Below are positions 1 to 8,407 of a DNA stretch of 51,129 bases, in pieces. A program made the translations under genes and the position numbers. Below the pieces are notes generated by a model that searched no databases, was not told the DNA's origin, and saw only the letters and a program-made list of their open reading frames with translations. The DNA comes from Bacteroidales bacterium (GTDB taxonomy: Bacteria; Bacteroidota; Bacteroidia; Bacteroidales; UBA10428): the NCBI GenBank assembly GCA_016934395.1, contig JAFGSZ010000083.1, forward strand, positions 1-51,129, written 5' to 3'. Numbering within the stretch: position 1 is the stretch's first letter; each line of letters begins with the position of its first letter.

Positions 1-1344
1 GGTAAGAGTAACCGAACCGGCAGTAATATCTGCAGCTGAAGGAGTATATGTTGGTGTTAATGTTGTACCGTTGGTAAAAGAACCTGTACCGCTTGTAGTC
101 CAGGATAATGAAGAATAATTGGATGCTGTAGCTGCCCCGGCCCCGAAGATATAATTGCTGCCCGCACAGGTTTCCCCGTTTGGTCCTGCGTTTGCAACAG
201 GAGCAAGGGTGATGGTCAGTATCATATTATCGGTAGCTTCGGCACATGAACCATTCCCGGCAGCATGCAGGGTAAGGGTAACCGAACCGGCAGTAATATC
301 TGCAGCTGAAGGATTATAAGTAGGTGTTAATGTTGTACCGCTGGTAAAAGAACCTGTACCGCTGGTAGTCCATGAAATCGAAGAATAATTGGTTGCAGTA
401 GCCGCACCGGCAGGGAAAATATAACTGCTGCCTGCACAGGTTTCCGCGTTTGGCCCGGCATTGGCAGTTGGTTTGGGTGTAATATTTATAGTAACATTAG
501 ATCCTTGTTTTTTACAACCATTATTATCAACCACCCAGGTTCTGTAGGTTGCAGCACTAAGACCTGTAAACGGTGAATTTTCCTGGAACGTAGAATCAGT
601 AGATGTAGTATTATAAATTGCGTAATCCAGATCAGGTTTCCCTCCACTGGCTGTGATACTGATTGTTCCATTATCAGCATCTTCGCAGGTATTTGTTCCA
701 ATAACAGAACTAATTGTTATAGGCGCAGGAATTCCCGGTGTACTGTCTTTATAAAAGAAGTATATAAACTCGATATTGGTGGAAACCTTCGGACAACCAT
801 TTGCGCCTTCAACTTCCACTCTGTATTTTGCCTGATTTACGCCGGTAATAACCTGTGTTGTTTGAGGCATTAGGGTATAACCTGCTCCTATGTCTTTATA
901 CCATGTATAAGAATAAGGCTTAGTTCCTCCATATGGATTTGCTTTTAATTCAGCATCACTTCCGGCAAAGCAGGTTAATCCAGTTTGCACTGATATATAT
1001 CCCGCTTTTAATTGTGCCGGTTGGTAAACGGTATCCCGGGTAATACTAATAGCAATCTGATCTTCTACATATATCCAATAAATTCCCGGATAAAGATCGC
1101 TAAAATTAACGGTGGTTAAGGAAGTATTCAATACACTGGCTAGCAGGTTGGATCCGGGTAATAGAGGATTTCCATCATATAATTTATAATCATAGGGAGA
1201 AGATCCGGAGGCATTTATTTGTATACTGCCATCATGGCCGCCATAACATGAGACTGAATCATCCTGATGGTTCACCGTTAATGAAAATGCAGAATATGAT
1301 AACGATGTTAGTAATAATATGGCTAGGGTAAATAGTTTTTTCAT
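1..1344 (-). CDS. Large secreted protein with Ig/PKD-like repeats, 5' part only (SprB/adhesin type)
   Basis: The reading frame starts at an ATG ending at 1344 and stays open to the window edge, so 448 residues are visible and the C-terminus lies outside. The N-terminus (MKKLFTLAILLL...) is a signal peptide. It is followed by several cysteine-containing beta-sandwich-like repeats (SCYGG, GETCAG, SCAEA). Positions 1-270 and 271-480 are two copies of a 270-bp (90-residue) unit rich in Thr, Ser, Gly and Ala. Large Bacteroidota proteins of this type are usually exported by the type IX system and act as gliding or attachment adhesins; the C-terminal sorting domain that would prove this is not visible. 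A small secreted gene lies 36 bp upstream on the same strand and is probably co-transcribed. Confidence 0.85.
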   Translation of the reverse strand, partial: MKKLFTLAILLLTSLSYSAFSLTVNHQDDSVSCYGGHDGSIQINASGSSPYDYKLYDGNPLLPGSNLLASVLNTSLTTVNFSDLYPGIYWIYVEDQIAISITRDTVYQPAQLKAGYISVQTGLTCFAGSDAELKANPYGGTKPYSYTWYKDIGAGYTLMPQTTQVITGVNQAKYRVEVEGANGCPKVSTNIEFIYFFYKDSTPGIPAPITISSVIGTNTCEDADNGTISITASGGKPDLDYAIYNTTSTDSTFQENSPFTGLSAATYRTWVVDNNGCKKQGSNVTINITPKPTANAGPNAETCAGSSYIFPAGAATATNYSSISWTTSGTGSFTSGTTLTPTYNPSAADITAGSVTLTLHAAGNGSCAEATDNMILTITLAPVANAGPNGETCAGSNYIFGAGAATASNYSSLSWTTSGTGSFTNGTTLTPTYTPSAADITAGSVTLT

Positions 1345-1380
1345 TTTACAATTTTGGCATAAGATTGTAAATAGTCAGCT

Positions 1381-1719
1381 TTATTTTATATCTACAAATT
1401 TGAAAAGATAAAAGTCCCGGCCATCTTTCACATTCACAAGATATTTTCCGGGTTTTACGTTTTCAAAAATATAATAGTACTGGGTTGTTTTATCACTACT
1501 AGAGATTTCTTTTCCTCCGTCCCAGGGTTTTTTATCATAAAGTGTATATGTAAAATCCTGGACTCCACTTATAATAGTTACCTCTAATGAATAAATAATC
1601 TGGTTTTCTACTATTTTTTGGGAAACCTTAACTTCAAAATCCAATTCATTTTGTCTATTTGTAAATCCACAAAAAAGGAGGATTACCAGAAGGCTTAGTA
1701 AGATTAGAGGTTTTTTCAT
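1381..1719 (-). CDS. Small secreted protein of unknown function
   Basis: This 112-residue protein begins with a strong signal peptide (MKKPLILLSLLVILLF). A single compact beta-rich domain follows, ending in a segment (FENVKPGKYLVNVKD) that resembles the SprB-type repeat seen in Bacteroidota surface proteins. A Cys at residue 17 sits in LLFCGF; the Phe before it makes a lipobox unlikely. The gene ends 36 bp before the Ig-repeat protein, so the two probably form one transcript and may work together at the cell surface. I do not recognise a specific family. Confidence 0.7.
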   Translation of the reverse strand: MKKPLILLSLLVILLFCGFTNRQNELDFEVKVSQKIVENQIIYSLEVTIISGVQDFTYTLYDKKPWDGGKEISSSDKTTQYYYIFENVKPGKYLVNVKDGRDFYLFKFVDIK

Positions 1720-2195
1720 TTTTGTTATCGTTAATTCTTTGAATTAATGATTTCTATTGTAGTATCAAAATGTGCTAACTGATTATAATAAGCATTAAGC
1801 TTTTTTAATAACGGTCGATATCAATATTGAATTCTTATCTTTCATCATTATTTCTTCATCATAATTTTAAATAATCAGTATAATTAGATTTTATTATTTA
1901 TAGTTTTCCTTTGATACCTTGATTTATAAATATGTTGTTAATAATTTTTTACGAAATGTTAGTATTTAAGTTTCATCTAAAATACAGTGGTTATCGTATA
2001 TTTAAGGTTCTAAAATAATCTTTTATTTGACCCGGATAAAGGCCATGTTTTTAAGGCAGGAAGGAAATAAGGGCACTTTAAGAATGTATATGGCAGTAAT
2101 ACAAGGAGTTAAGTTCGAATTATTTTTTTTCAAATTGTTAATAAATCTTTGATAATCAGAGGCAGAAGCAAAATATTATTATGAAGTAAATCTTC
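1720..2195. other. 476-bp AT-rich intergenic region
   Basis: No coding frame, RNA gene or convincing hairpin was found here. It must hold the promoter for the leftward surface-protein pair and the 3' end of the upstream permease transcript. I did not find a clear TAnnTTTG box on the minus strand. Confidence 0.5.
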
Positions 2196-3413
2196 TTACT
2201 GAAGAATAAATTTTCGGGTAATATACCGGATAGGATACCATGAAGCAATAAAACCAATAATTACTACAGTAAAAAAGACAGTAATTACATCAAAAAATTC
2301 GATGGAAACAGGATATGAATCTATAACAAATGAACCGCTTCCCTGCAATTTTACAAGTTCAAAACGTTGTTGAAGCCAGCAGATCAGCAAACCAAGTCCA
2401 AGTCCCAAAAGGGATCCTATAAATGAAATCATCCAGCCTTCAAACAGGAAAACCTTACGGATTAACTTTATATTGGCGCCAAGATTTCGTAATGTGGAGA
2501 TATCATTTTTCTTTTCAATAATTAACATTGTCAGTGAACCGATTACATTAAAAGAGGCAATAATGAGTATAAATGCCAGGATCAGAAAGATGGCCCATTT
2601 TTCTGTTTGCATGGTCTTATAAAAAAGTTCATTCTGTTGAAATCGGTTTTTAACTATATATCCTTCTCCCAGTATTTTCTTAACGGATTCCTGGATAACC
2701 TTTGCATCAGCCAGCGGATCGAGCTTTAATTCAACGCTGCTTATTTCATTATTATATTCAAGTAAATCTTTGGCAAATCTTAATGGAGTAAGTACATACT
2801 TTGAATCAAAATCCTGCTGAATAGAAAATATTCCCGACGGGAAAATGTACTTGCGGTTTAAGGCTCTTTCCGGATTTAGTGAAACTTGTTCAAGTCTTCT
2901 TGGGATGTAAATATTTATTGGCGAAATAAATTGTAGCCCAACTCCAAGAAATATAGCTATTCCCTGGCCAATGACTGCATAATCCATCTTATCCTGAGTT
3001 AAAACAAAAGTCCCGTCAATAATCATTGAATCAATCCCGGTAACTTTGGAATAATTTTCATCCACACCTTTAATAATGGCAATGGTCTGTTTATCTTCAT
3101 ACTTTAATAAAGCCTTATCTTCAAGTACTGCCGACAAATAAAATACACCTTCAAGATTTTTAATCTGATTCAGCTTTTCTTGCTCAGGAATAAATACCTT
3201 GCCTGATGCTGGTAAAACCTTCAGATCGGGATTAAAGGAATTAAATAATGATTGCACTAATGAATCAAAACCATTAAAAACCGACAATACTACAATCAGG
3301 GCCATGGTCCCCACCGTAACTCCAATAACAGAAATGGCAGAAATAATATTGATAGCATTATGCGATTTTTTAGCCAGGAGGTACCGTTTCGATATGTATA
3401 ACGGGAGATTCAA
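2196..3413 (-). CDS. LolC/LolE-type FtsX-family ABC permease (lipoprotein release)
   Basis: The 405-residue protein has the LolC/E/FtsX layout. A cytoplasmic start (ISKRYLLAKKSHNAIN) leads into a first transmembrane helix around residues 22-48. A large periplasmic MacB-PCD-like domain follows, then three C-terminal helices (about 270-400), the loop between the first two carrying the EKKNDISTLRNLGA motif typical of FtsX permeases. These proteins pull outer-membrane lipoproteins from the inner membrane with a LolD ATPase, which is not encoded nearby. The start codon is TTG, and no in-frame ATG lies upstream before the end of rbfA 16 bp away. The rbfA-permease order on one strand is common in Bacteroidota. 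Confidence 0.88.
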   Translation of the reverse strand: MNLPLYISKRYLLAKKSHNAINIISAISVIGVTVGTMALIVVLSVFNGFDSLVQSLFNSFNPDLKVLPASGKVFIPEQEKLNQIKNLEGVFYLSAVLEDKALLKYEDKQTIAIIKGVDENYSKVTGIDSMIIDGTFVLTQDKMDYAVIGQGIAIFLGVGLQFISPINIYIPRRLEQVSLNPERALNRKYIFPSGIFSIQQDFDSKYVLTPLRFAKDLLEYNNEISSVELKLDPLADAKVIQESVKKILGEGYIVKNRFQQNELFYKTMQTEKWAIFLILAFILIIASFNVIGSLTMLIIEKKNDISTLRNLGANIKLIRKVFLFEGWMISFIGSLLGLGLGLLICWLQQRFELVKLQGSGSFVIDSYPVSIEFFDVITVFFTVVIIGFIASWYPIRYITRKFILQ

Positions 3414-3429
3414 ATTGGTAGTTGAGAAA

Positions 3430-3768
3430 TTAAGGTTTTAACAAATTATCAATCTTTTCTGCGTATTCAATAGAATCATCATGGTAAAATACAAGTTCCG
3501 GAATTTTTCGCAATTGATGCCTAACCCGTTGAGCAAGAATATTTCTGATTTTTTTTGTCTGGTCGTTAATTTCAGAAAATATAATATCATCAGTTTGTAT
3601 GGGAAATACACTCAGGTACACTTTGGCAACACTTAAATCCGGAGAAATCCTTACAATAGTAACAGTAATCATTTTCCCATGAAACAATGTACGGCTTTCC
3701 TTCTGAAAAATATCAGCAAGTTCTTTGTGTAGCAACTTGGAAATTTTATTTTGACGGGTGGTAAACAT
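3430..3768 (-). CDS. rbfA: 30S ribosome-binding factor A
   Basis: The 112-residue protein has the single KH-like domain of RbfA. It has an N-terminal helix (ISKLLHKELADIFQKE), the strand pair with ITVTIVRISPDLSVAKVYLSVFP, and the typical late segment RVRHQLRKIPELVFYHDDSIEYAEKI. RbfA matures the 5' end of 16S rRNA and supports growth in the cold. The length matches the family. It lies 16 bp upstream of the lolC/E-type gene and is divergent from trpS, with 199 bp between their starts. Confidence 0.95.
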   Translation of the reverse strand: MFTTRQNKISKLLHKELADIFQKESRTLFHGKMITVTIVRISPDLSVAKVYLSVFPIQTDDIIFSEINDQTKKIRNILAQRVRHQLRKIPELVFYHDDSIEYAEKIDNLLKP

Positions 3769-3901
3769 ATTAATTTACATAATTTGCTCAAGAAAAGTGG
3801 TCCTTTAAATTAAAAGGTAATGGTTAAAAAGCTGATCCTGATTTTAAAATGTTTGTATTTATAGTTTGGCGGTAAAAGTACAATTTTTAAATAACATTTT
3901 A

Positions 3902-3909
3902 TAGATTTG
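3902..3909 (+). promoter_or_regulatory. Possible -7 promoter box of trpS
   Basis: TAGATTTG matches the Bacteroidota -7 consensus TAnnTTTG and lies 58 bp before the trpS ATG. No good -33 TTTG stands at the expected distance, so this is a half match. Confidence 0.35.
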
Positions 3910-3967
3910 TGGGCTTAAAGGAATTCTGTTAAAAGTGTGAAAGCTTAATTTTTCAAAAAGACAAATA

Positions 3968-4981
3968 ATGACAAAAAAAAGAGTCCTTTCCTGTATTCAA
4001 CCAACGGGTGAAATTCATATCGGAAATTATTTTGGAGCGATTAAAAACTGGGTAAATATTCAGGATCGATACGATTGTGTATATGGGGTGGTAGATTTGC
4101 ATGCCATGACCATGCCATACGATCCGCATATGCTTAGGGAAAATACTATTCAGATGGCGGTCGATTTATTAGCCTGCGGTATTGATCCTGAGAAATCCAT
4201 TCTTTTTATTCAGTCACTTGTACCTCAGCATACCGAACTAACCTGGATTTTTAATTGTGTAGCATCTTATGGTGAATTATCACGCATGACCCAGTTTAAA
4301 GATAAATCTGAACAAATTGAAGATGGCTCTAAAAACAAGTTTATTTCAGCCGGTTTATTTACTTATCCCGTGCTTCAGGCTGCAGACATTCTTATTTACA
4401 GGGCTAACTTTGTACCTGTAGGAAAAGATCAGGAACAACATTTGGAATTATCAAGAAATATTGCTGTGCGATTTAACAATCAGTTTGGTGAATATTTTCC
4501 TGAACCTAAACCCTTGCTCACAGAAACCTCAAAGGTTATGTCATTGGCAGATCCAACAAAGAAGATGAGCAAAAGCCTGGGTGAAAAACATTATATAGGA
4601 TTATTCGAAGAAGAAAACAGTATTCGCAAAAAAGTGAAATCTGCGGTCACAGATACAGGCGAGAGCCAGGGAAATAGTATGAGTCCCGGAGTAGAAAACC
4701 TGTTTAACCTGATTAAAGCCTGTGAAAAACAGGAGCCTTACGAACAACTTTTAAAAGATTTTAATCAGGGCCAGCTCAGGTATAAAGATTTGAAAGAAGT
4801 TACTGCTGATGCCCTGGTGGAGATAACACAACCTTTAAAAGAAAAAAAGAATGAATTGCTGAAAGACAAAGCAGGAATTGAAAAGTTATTGGATGATCTA
4901 TCAGGAAAAGCACGCGAAATTGCAAAAGAAACTTTATTTGAAGTTAAAAAGCTAACCGGCTTACCTGTGCGTAATTTATAG
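3968..4981 (+). CDS. trpS: Tryptophanyl-tRNA synthetase
   Basis: This is a class I aminoacyl-tRNA synthetase of 337 residues, the usual TrpRS length. It charges tRNA-Trp with tryptophan using ATP. The HIGH-type signature is PTGEIHIGN (residues 12-20), the KMSKS loop is KKMSKS near residue 200, and TrpRS-typical segments such as VPVGKDQEQHLELSR and MTQFKDKS are present. The start is supported by the conserved N-terminus RVLSCIQPTG. The gene stands alone, divergent from rbfA. Confidence 0.97.
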   Translation: MTKKRVLSCIQPTGEIHIGNYFGAIKNWVNIQDRYDCVYGVVDLHAMTMPYDPHMLRENTIQMAVDLLACGIDPEKSILFIQSLVPQHTELTWIFNCVASYGELSRMTQFKDKSEQIEDGSKNKFISAGLFTYPVLQAADILIYRANFVPVGKDQEQHLELSRNIAVRFNNQFGEYFPEPKPLLTETSKVMSLADPTKKMSKSLGEKHYIGLFEEENSIRKKVKSAVTDTGESQGNSMSPGVENLFNLIKACEKQEPYEQLLKDFNQGQLRYKDLKEVTADALVEITQPLKEKKNELLKDKAGIEKLLDDLSGKAREIAKETLFEVKKLTGLPVRNL

Positions 4982-5019
4982 AAAATAAAGGCGTAAGTTT
5001 AAAATCGTGTTTTTGTGTC

Positions 5020-5094
5020 TTAGTGGCAAAATAATAATAGCCACGAAGTCTCTAAACCACAAAGAGTCACAAATACACATGTCAGCGCTAATTT
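5020..5094. repeat. Dispersed-type intergenic hairpin (GTGTCTTAGTGGC / GCCACGAAGTCTC)
   Basis: GTGTCTTAGTGGC is followed about 12 nt later by its imperfect inverse GCCACGAAGTCTC and then by AAACCACAAAGAGTCACAAA. Short repeats built from such TTTGTG / CTTCGTGG words recur between genes in many bacterial genomes, Bacteroidota included. Only this copy is seen in the window. Confidence 0.5.
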
Positions 5095-5104
5095 AAAATT
5101 GAGC

Positions 5105-5134
5105 CAAAATAAAAAGCCCCGCATTTGCGGAGCT
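5105..5134 (-). terminator. Rho-independent terminator of the leftward secreted-protein gene
   Basis: AGCCCCGC-ATTT-GCGGAGCT (5115-5134) forms an 8-position stem with one mismatch and a 4-nt loop. On the minus strand it is followed by TTTTTATTTT, and it stands about 80 bp beyond the stop codon at 5216. Confidence 0.75.
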
Positions 5135-5215
5135 TGCCCTGAATTGTCAGGTATATTTTGAAGAAGAACTGTTGAATTATAGTAAACAAATACTATGCCA
5201 TAAAACTATTTTCTT

Positions 5216-6037
5216 TTAATTATTTCCATATGCAATACCCTCAAGTTCTATAAAAGGTAAATCACCGTAAGCTTTATGAATATTCTTATTGGTAATTAAC
5301 AGGTAATCCGCTTCGATATTTGCGGCTTTTTTACGGATAATAATCATTCCGTTTTTTTCAAGAAATTCACCTGTAGCTTTTATTTTTGAAGATTCATAGC
5401 GGGCAGAAATAATCCCTTTTTCAACAAGATCATAAGGCACATCTGTTTCGGAATAGACTACAATTACCTTTTTCCAGTCTTTAATTTCTTTTACTATAAT
5501 TCTTTCATCAGGCAAAAGCGTATCGGTGTCGTTTATTATTTCAATCGGTTTAAAAAGATCAATTTTTCCGTTGGCATATAATATCTGACTCACCTTTGTC
5601 CGGTGAATTTTACTTATAAAAGTATTTAAAGGGTAACGGAAAATTATTTCGGAAGGAGTGATATTTTGAATTTTAACGATATAAAGTTCCTTTTCAAAAG
5701 TAACAATCTTATCATAGTTAGTAATATCAAAGGAATTGGATAAATCAGGGTTTAAAAATGTCAGCTTTTCAATATTGGTTTTAATCAGGATATTTGTTTC
5801 ATCAATTATTTTAGCGGTATCTACAATTTGTTTATTATTATTTTTTTGATGATTCTGCAAATCGGCCCCAAAATCATATCGGCCGGGAACAAAAGTCTTT
5901 TTTAGCGTTCCGGAACCGGTAGTATCTGTTACCTGCTGAGCCTGACTAAAAATCTGACAAAAATTTGTAAATATAAAAAGCCATAAGAAAATCCGTATTC
6001 CCGGGCTGAAATTAATTTTTGCTATAATCTTTAACAA
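5216..6037 (-). CDS. Secreted protein of unknown function
   Basis: About 273 residues with an N-terminal hydrophobic export segment (IRIFLWLFIFTNFCQIFSQAQ). A low-complexity Thr/Gln/Asn linker follows, then a mixed alpha/beta domain containing YPLNTFISKIHRTKVSQILYANG. No known enzyme motif is visible. The frame begins with TTG at 6037 and there is no in-frame ATG before the signal segment, so the exact start is uncertain. The gene is monocistronic, with a good terminator downstream. The YANGKID segment suggests an envelope or stress-associated Bacteroidota protein, but no function is claimed. Confidence 0.7.
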   Translation of the reverse strand: MLKIIAKINFSPGIRIFLWLFIFTNFCQIFSQAQQVTDTTGSGTLKKTFVPGRYDFGADLQNHQKNNNKQIVDTAKIIDETNILIKTNIEKLTFLNPDLSNSFDITNYDKIVTFEKELYIVKIQNITPSEIIFRYPLNTFISKIHRTKVSQILYANGKIDLFKPIEIINDTDTLLPDERIIVKEIKDWKKVIVVYSETDVPYDLVEKGIISARYESSKIKATGEFLEKNGMIIIRKKAANIEADYLLITNKNIHKAYGDLPFIELEGIAYGNN

Positions 6038-6352
6038 TTCTTTTGATTTTTAATTGGTTGCAATAATATTCACCGATTATACTAGTGTCCAAAACTGTCT
6101 ATTGGGATCATTAACGATGAGATTGTTGAAAGGTTACCAGTTTTTATAACTAATAATAAGACCATTACTGTAACTTTTTCGGGTTGAACGATACGGGTTT
6201 AAAATCTGTTTACAGAATCAAAAATGCTGAATTATTTTTATTACTGAAGAAGCACTCAATTTGTGCAACAATAAAACTTATTTGTTAAACAGTTGTTATT
6301 AAAATAGTGATCTGAAAATATTGATTTTGTTTAATTGGAATTTTAGTAGATA
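6038..6352. other. 315-bp divergent intergenic region
   Basis: This region separates two divergent genes and must contain both promoters. It is AT-rich. No coding frame, RNA or convincing palindrome was found, and no exact TAnnTTTG box could be placed. Confidence 0.5.
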
Positions 6353-6997
6353 ATGAATCATTTAATAATACACGCCAATCACCGGGATGAAAGTTTTCTG
6401 TCAAATGCTGTAAGTGTGCTGGAACAGCAACTGGTTGATAATGGAGAACAAGTAAACATTCGTGATTTGTATAAAATGGAATTTAATCCTGTGTTAACAT
6501 CCAGTGATATAAAACAATTTAGAAACGGAAATTTTCCCGAAGATATTCTTGCAGAACATAAATACATCGAGTGGGCCAATTATATCTGGATGCTTTACCC
6601 GGTTTGGTGGAGCGGTATGCCTGCAATATTAAAAGGATATATCGACAGGGTGTTTTCCAGCGGGTTTGCCTATAAAATTGAAAACAACCAGGCAATTGGC
6701 TTACTGAATTCCAAAAAAGCAATAATAATCAATTCTATGGGGCAATCGAAAGAAGAATATAGTAAATCGGGAATGTTTGATGCCATGAATAAAACAACCG
6801 ATCTTGGCGTTTTTACTTTCTGCGGTATTGAAGTATTAGATCATTTATTTTTTACTTCGATTACTTCGGCATCAAATGTTATAAAAGAAGAGTATTACGA
6901 AAAAATAAGATTGTTAACTCATAAAGTAAATAAAAATATTATTAAAAAAGAGGTCTCTTGTATGGCTGGTTTGGAAAATCCTGTACGATTAAATTAA
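6353..6997 (+). CDS. NAD(P)H:quinone oxidoreductase / flavodoxin-fold protein (MdaB/KefF/NQO1-like)
   Basis: The 214-residue protein has a flavodoxin-like fold. The diagnostic family motif reads YPVWWSGMPAILKGYIDRVFSSGFAY (split here around residues 83-108), which forms the FMN/FAD isoalloxazine pocket. An N-terminal HANHRDESF loop binds the flavin phosphate. Such enzymes reduce quinones by two electrons with NAD(P)H and protect against redox cycling. The downstream muconolactone-isomerase-like gene begins 31 bp later with an AGGA ribosome site, so the two are probably an operon. The convergent neighbours make menaquinone, so a quinone substrate is plausible, though this is inference. Confidence 0.88.
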   Translation: MNHLIIHANHRDESFLSNAVSVLEQQLVDNGEQVNIRDLYKMEFNPVLTSSDIKQFRNGNFPEDILAEHKYIEWANYIWMLYPVWWSGMPAILKGYIDRVFSSGFAYKIENNQAIGLLNSKKAIIINSMGQSKEEYSKSGMFDAMNKTTDLGVFTFCGIEVLDHLFFTSITSASNVIKEEYYEKIRLLTHKVNKNIIKKEVSCMAGLENPVRLN

Positions 6998-7028
6998 AAA
7001 AATAAATTTCTAATTATTAACTTAGGAA

Positions 7029-7325
7029 ATGAGTGAATTTATTGCAGATATACAACTACCGGAAAGATTGGATGAAGAATTCTTAGAGCTTATACCCAAC
7101 CAGCAAAAAATAGTAGACAAATGGCTGAAAAAGGGTAAAATTCTGAATTATATTTTGTCACAAGACCGAAGAAGGTTGTGGATTGTTATTGCTGCCCATG
7201 ACATTGTGGAAGCAAGAAATATTATCGGGACATTTCCAATTTTTAAACATATAAAAGTTAGAGTTTACGAAACCTTATTCCACCGGACGGCAGATAATAG
7301 TATTCCCCAAATGTGGCTCAATTAG
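7029..7325 (+). CDS. Muconolactone delta-isomerase-like small protein
   Basis: The 98-residue protein resembles the ferredoxin-like MIase fold. It has an N-terminal strand (FIADIQLPERLDEEF), a helix with QQKIVDKWLKKGKI, RRRLWIVIAAHDIVEARNIIGTFPIF and a C-terminal IKVRVYETLFHR strand. The pattern of Trp, Asp and the LPLF-like segment fits the family, but no aromatic-degradation genes are nearby, so the real substrate is unknown. The start is set by an AGGAAATG ribosome site. Its stop codon overlaps the menE stop codon on the other strand. Confidence 0.6.
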   Translation: MSEFIADIQLPERLDEEFLELIPNQQKIVDKWLKKGKILNYILSQDRRRLWIVIAAHDIVEARNIIGTFPIFKHIKVRVYETLFHRTADNSIPQMWLN

Positions 7326-8398
7326 GATGCTGACATAAGCATTTTTTTCAATTTTCTCCTGTCTGGTTTGGAGTTGATCTGCGGAATTTTTTTTACCGCC
7401 ACAATTTCTTTCGGTCTGGTATACTTTTCAAGTTTTTGATTTATCTTTTGCACCAGGGTTTTGTGTTCTGATTCTGTTAGCGGTTCACTTTCTATTACCA
7501 GCACTATTTTTTCACCAAGCAGTTTATCAGGCAAAGAGGACACTATAAATTTTTTTGTTATATCTTCTTTCAGTTGATCTTCAATATTTTCGGGAGATAT
7601 TTTTATACCTCCACTATTGATCAGGTTGTCAAACCTTCCTTTCCATAAAAATTTACCATGACTCATTATTTCAACGATATCATTGGTTACAATAGGATCT
7701 TCAAGTAATCGGGGAGCTTCAATTTTCAAACAATTCCGGGTATCCACATTTATGGTAATGCCGGGTAAAGTACTGAAAAATGGCGATGCCCCCGGACCAT
7801 TAACTTTTCTAAGAGCTATATGCGAGCAGGTTTCGGTCATTCCATAACTGGCAAATATTTCCGTATCTCGAATAGCTCTTAATCGTTTTTCCAGTTGAAA
7901 AGGAATTTCAGCGCCTCCAATTAATAATGTTTTGACAGTAAAATTTTTGTGATATAAATCCATCATTGACCTCACCTGTAACGGAACCATGGCCACAAAA
8001 TCAATCTTTGTTTTCACATGCCGGTGAGGATCACTATCAGGAGGAACGGTAATTAAGTTCAGGTGGGAATATAGGGCACGGATAATCATCATTTTACCTG
8101 CAATATAATCAACAGACAAGCACAATAAGGCATTGGATTCAGAGGATAAATTAAAAAAGTCACAGGTAATTTTTGCAGAATGAAGCATAGCCTTTTTCTT
8201 TAAATGCAAAAGCTTTGGTTTTCCTGTTGTTCCGGATGTTAGTTGTTTAATGGAACCGGAAGAATCGAACCAGTTTTCGAGAAAAATAAAAATTTTTCTT
8301 TCCCATTCTTCCAGTTTGCTTAGGCTCTTTACATCAGCCAAAAGCGATCGAATTTCTTCAGGGGAATAAAGTATGCCGTTGATTTTTATTTCTTTCAC
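7322..8398 (-). CDS. menE: o-Succinylbenzoate-CoA ligase
   Basis: This acyl-adenylate-forming enzyme activates o-succinylbenzoate with ATP and CoA in menaquinone synthesis. The P-loop-like AMP-binding motif is LTSGTTGKPKL (about residues 56-66), followed by ASYGMTETCS and the C-terminal hinge/Lys region GRFDNLINSGGIKISPE. At 358 residues it is short for the superfamily, as MenE proteins of Bacteroidota are. It starts with GTG, 9 bp after menC, and is the last gene of the men run. Confidence 0.95.
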   Translation of the reverse strand: MKEIKINGILYSPEEIRSLLADVKSLSKLEEWERKIFIFLENWFDSSGSIKQLTSGTTGKPKLLHLKKKAMLHSAKITCDFFNLSSESNALLCLSVDYIAGKMMIIRALYSHLNLITVPPDSDPHRHVKTKIDFVAMVPLQVRSMMDLYHKNFTVKTLLIGGAEIPFQLEKRLRAIRDTEIFASYGMTETCSHIALRKVNGPGASPFFSTLPGITINVDTRNCLKIEAPRLLEDPIVTNDIVEIMSHGKFLWKGRFDNLINSGGIKISPENIEDQLKEDITKKFIVSSLPDKLLGEKIVLVIESEPLTESEHKTLVQKINQKLEKYTRPKEIVAVKKIPQINSKPDRRKLKKMLMSAS

Positions 8399-8407
8399 AG
8401 AATAATC

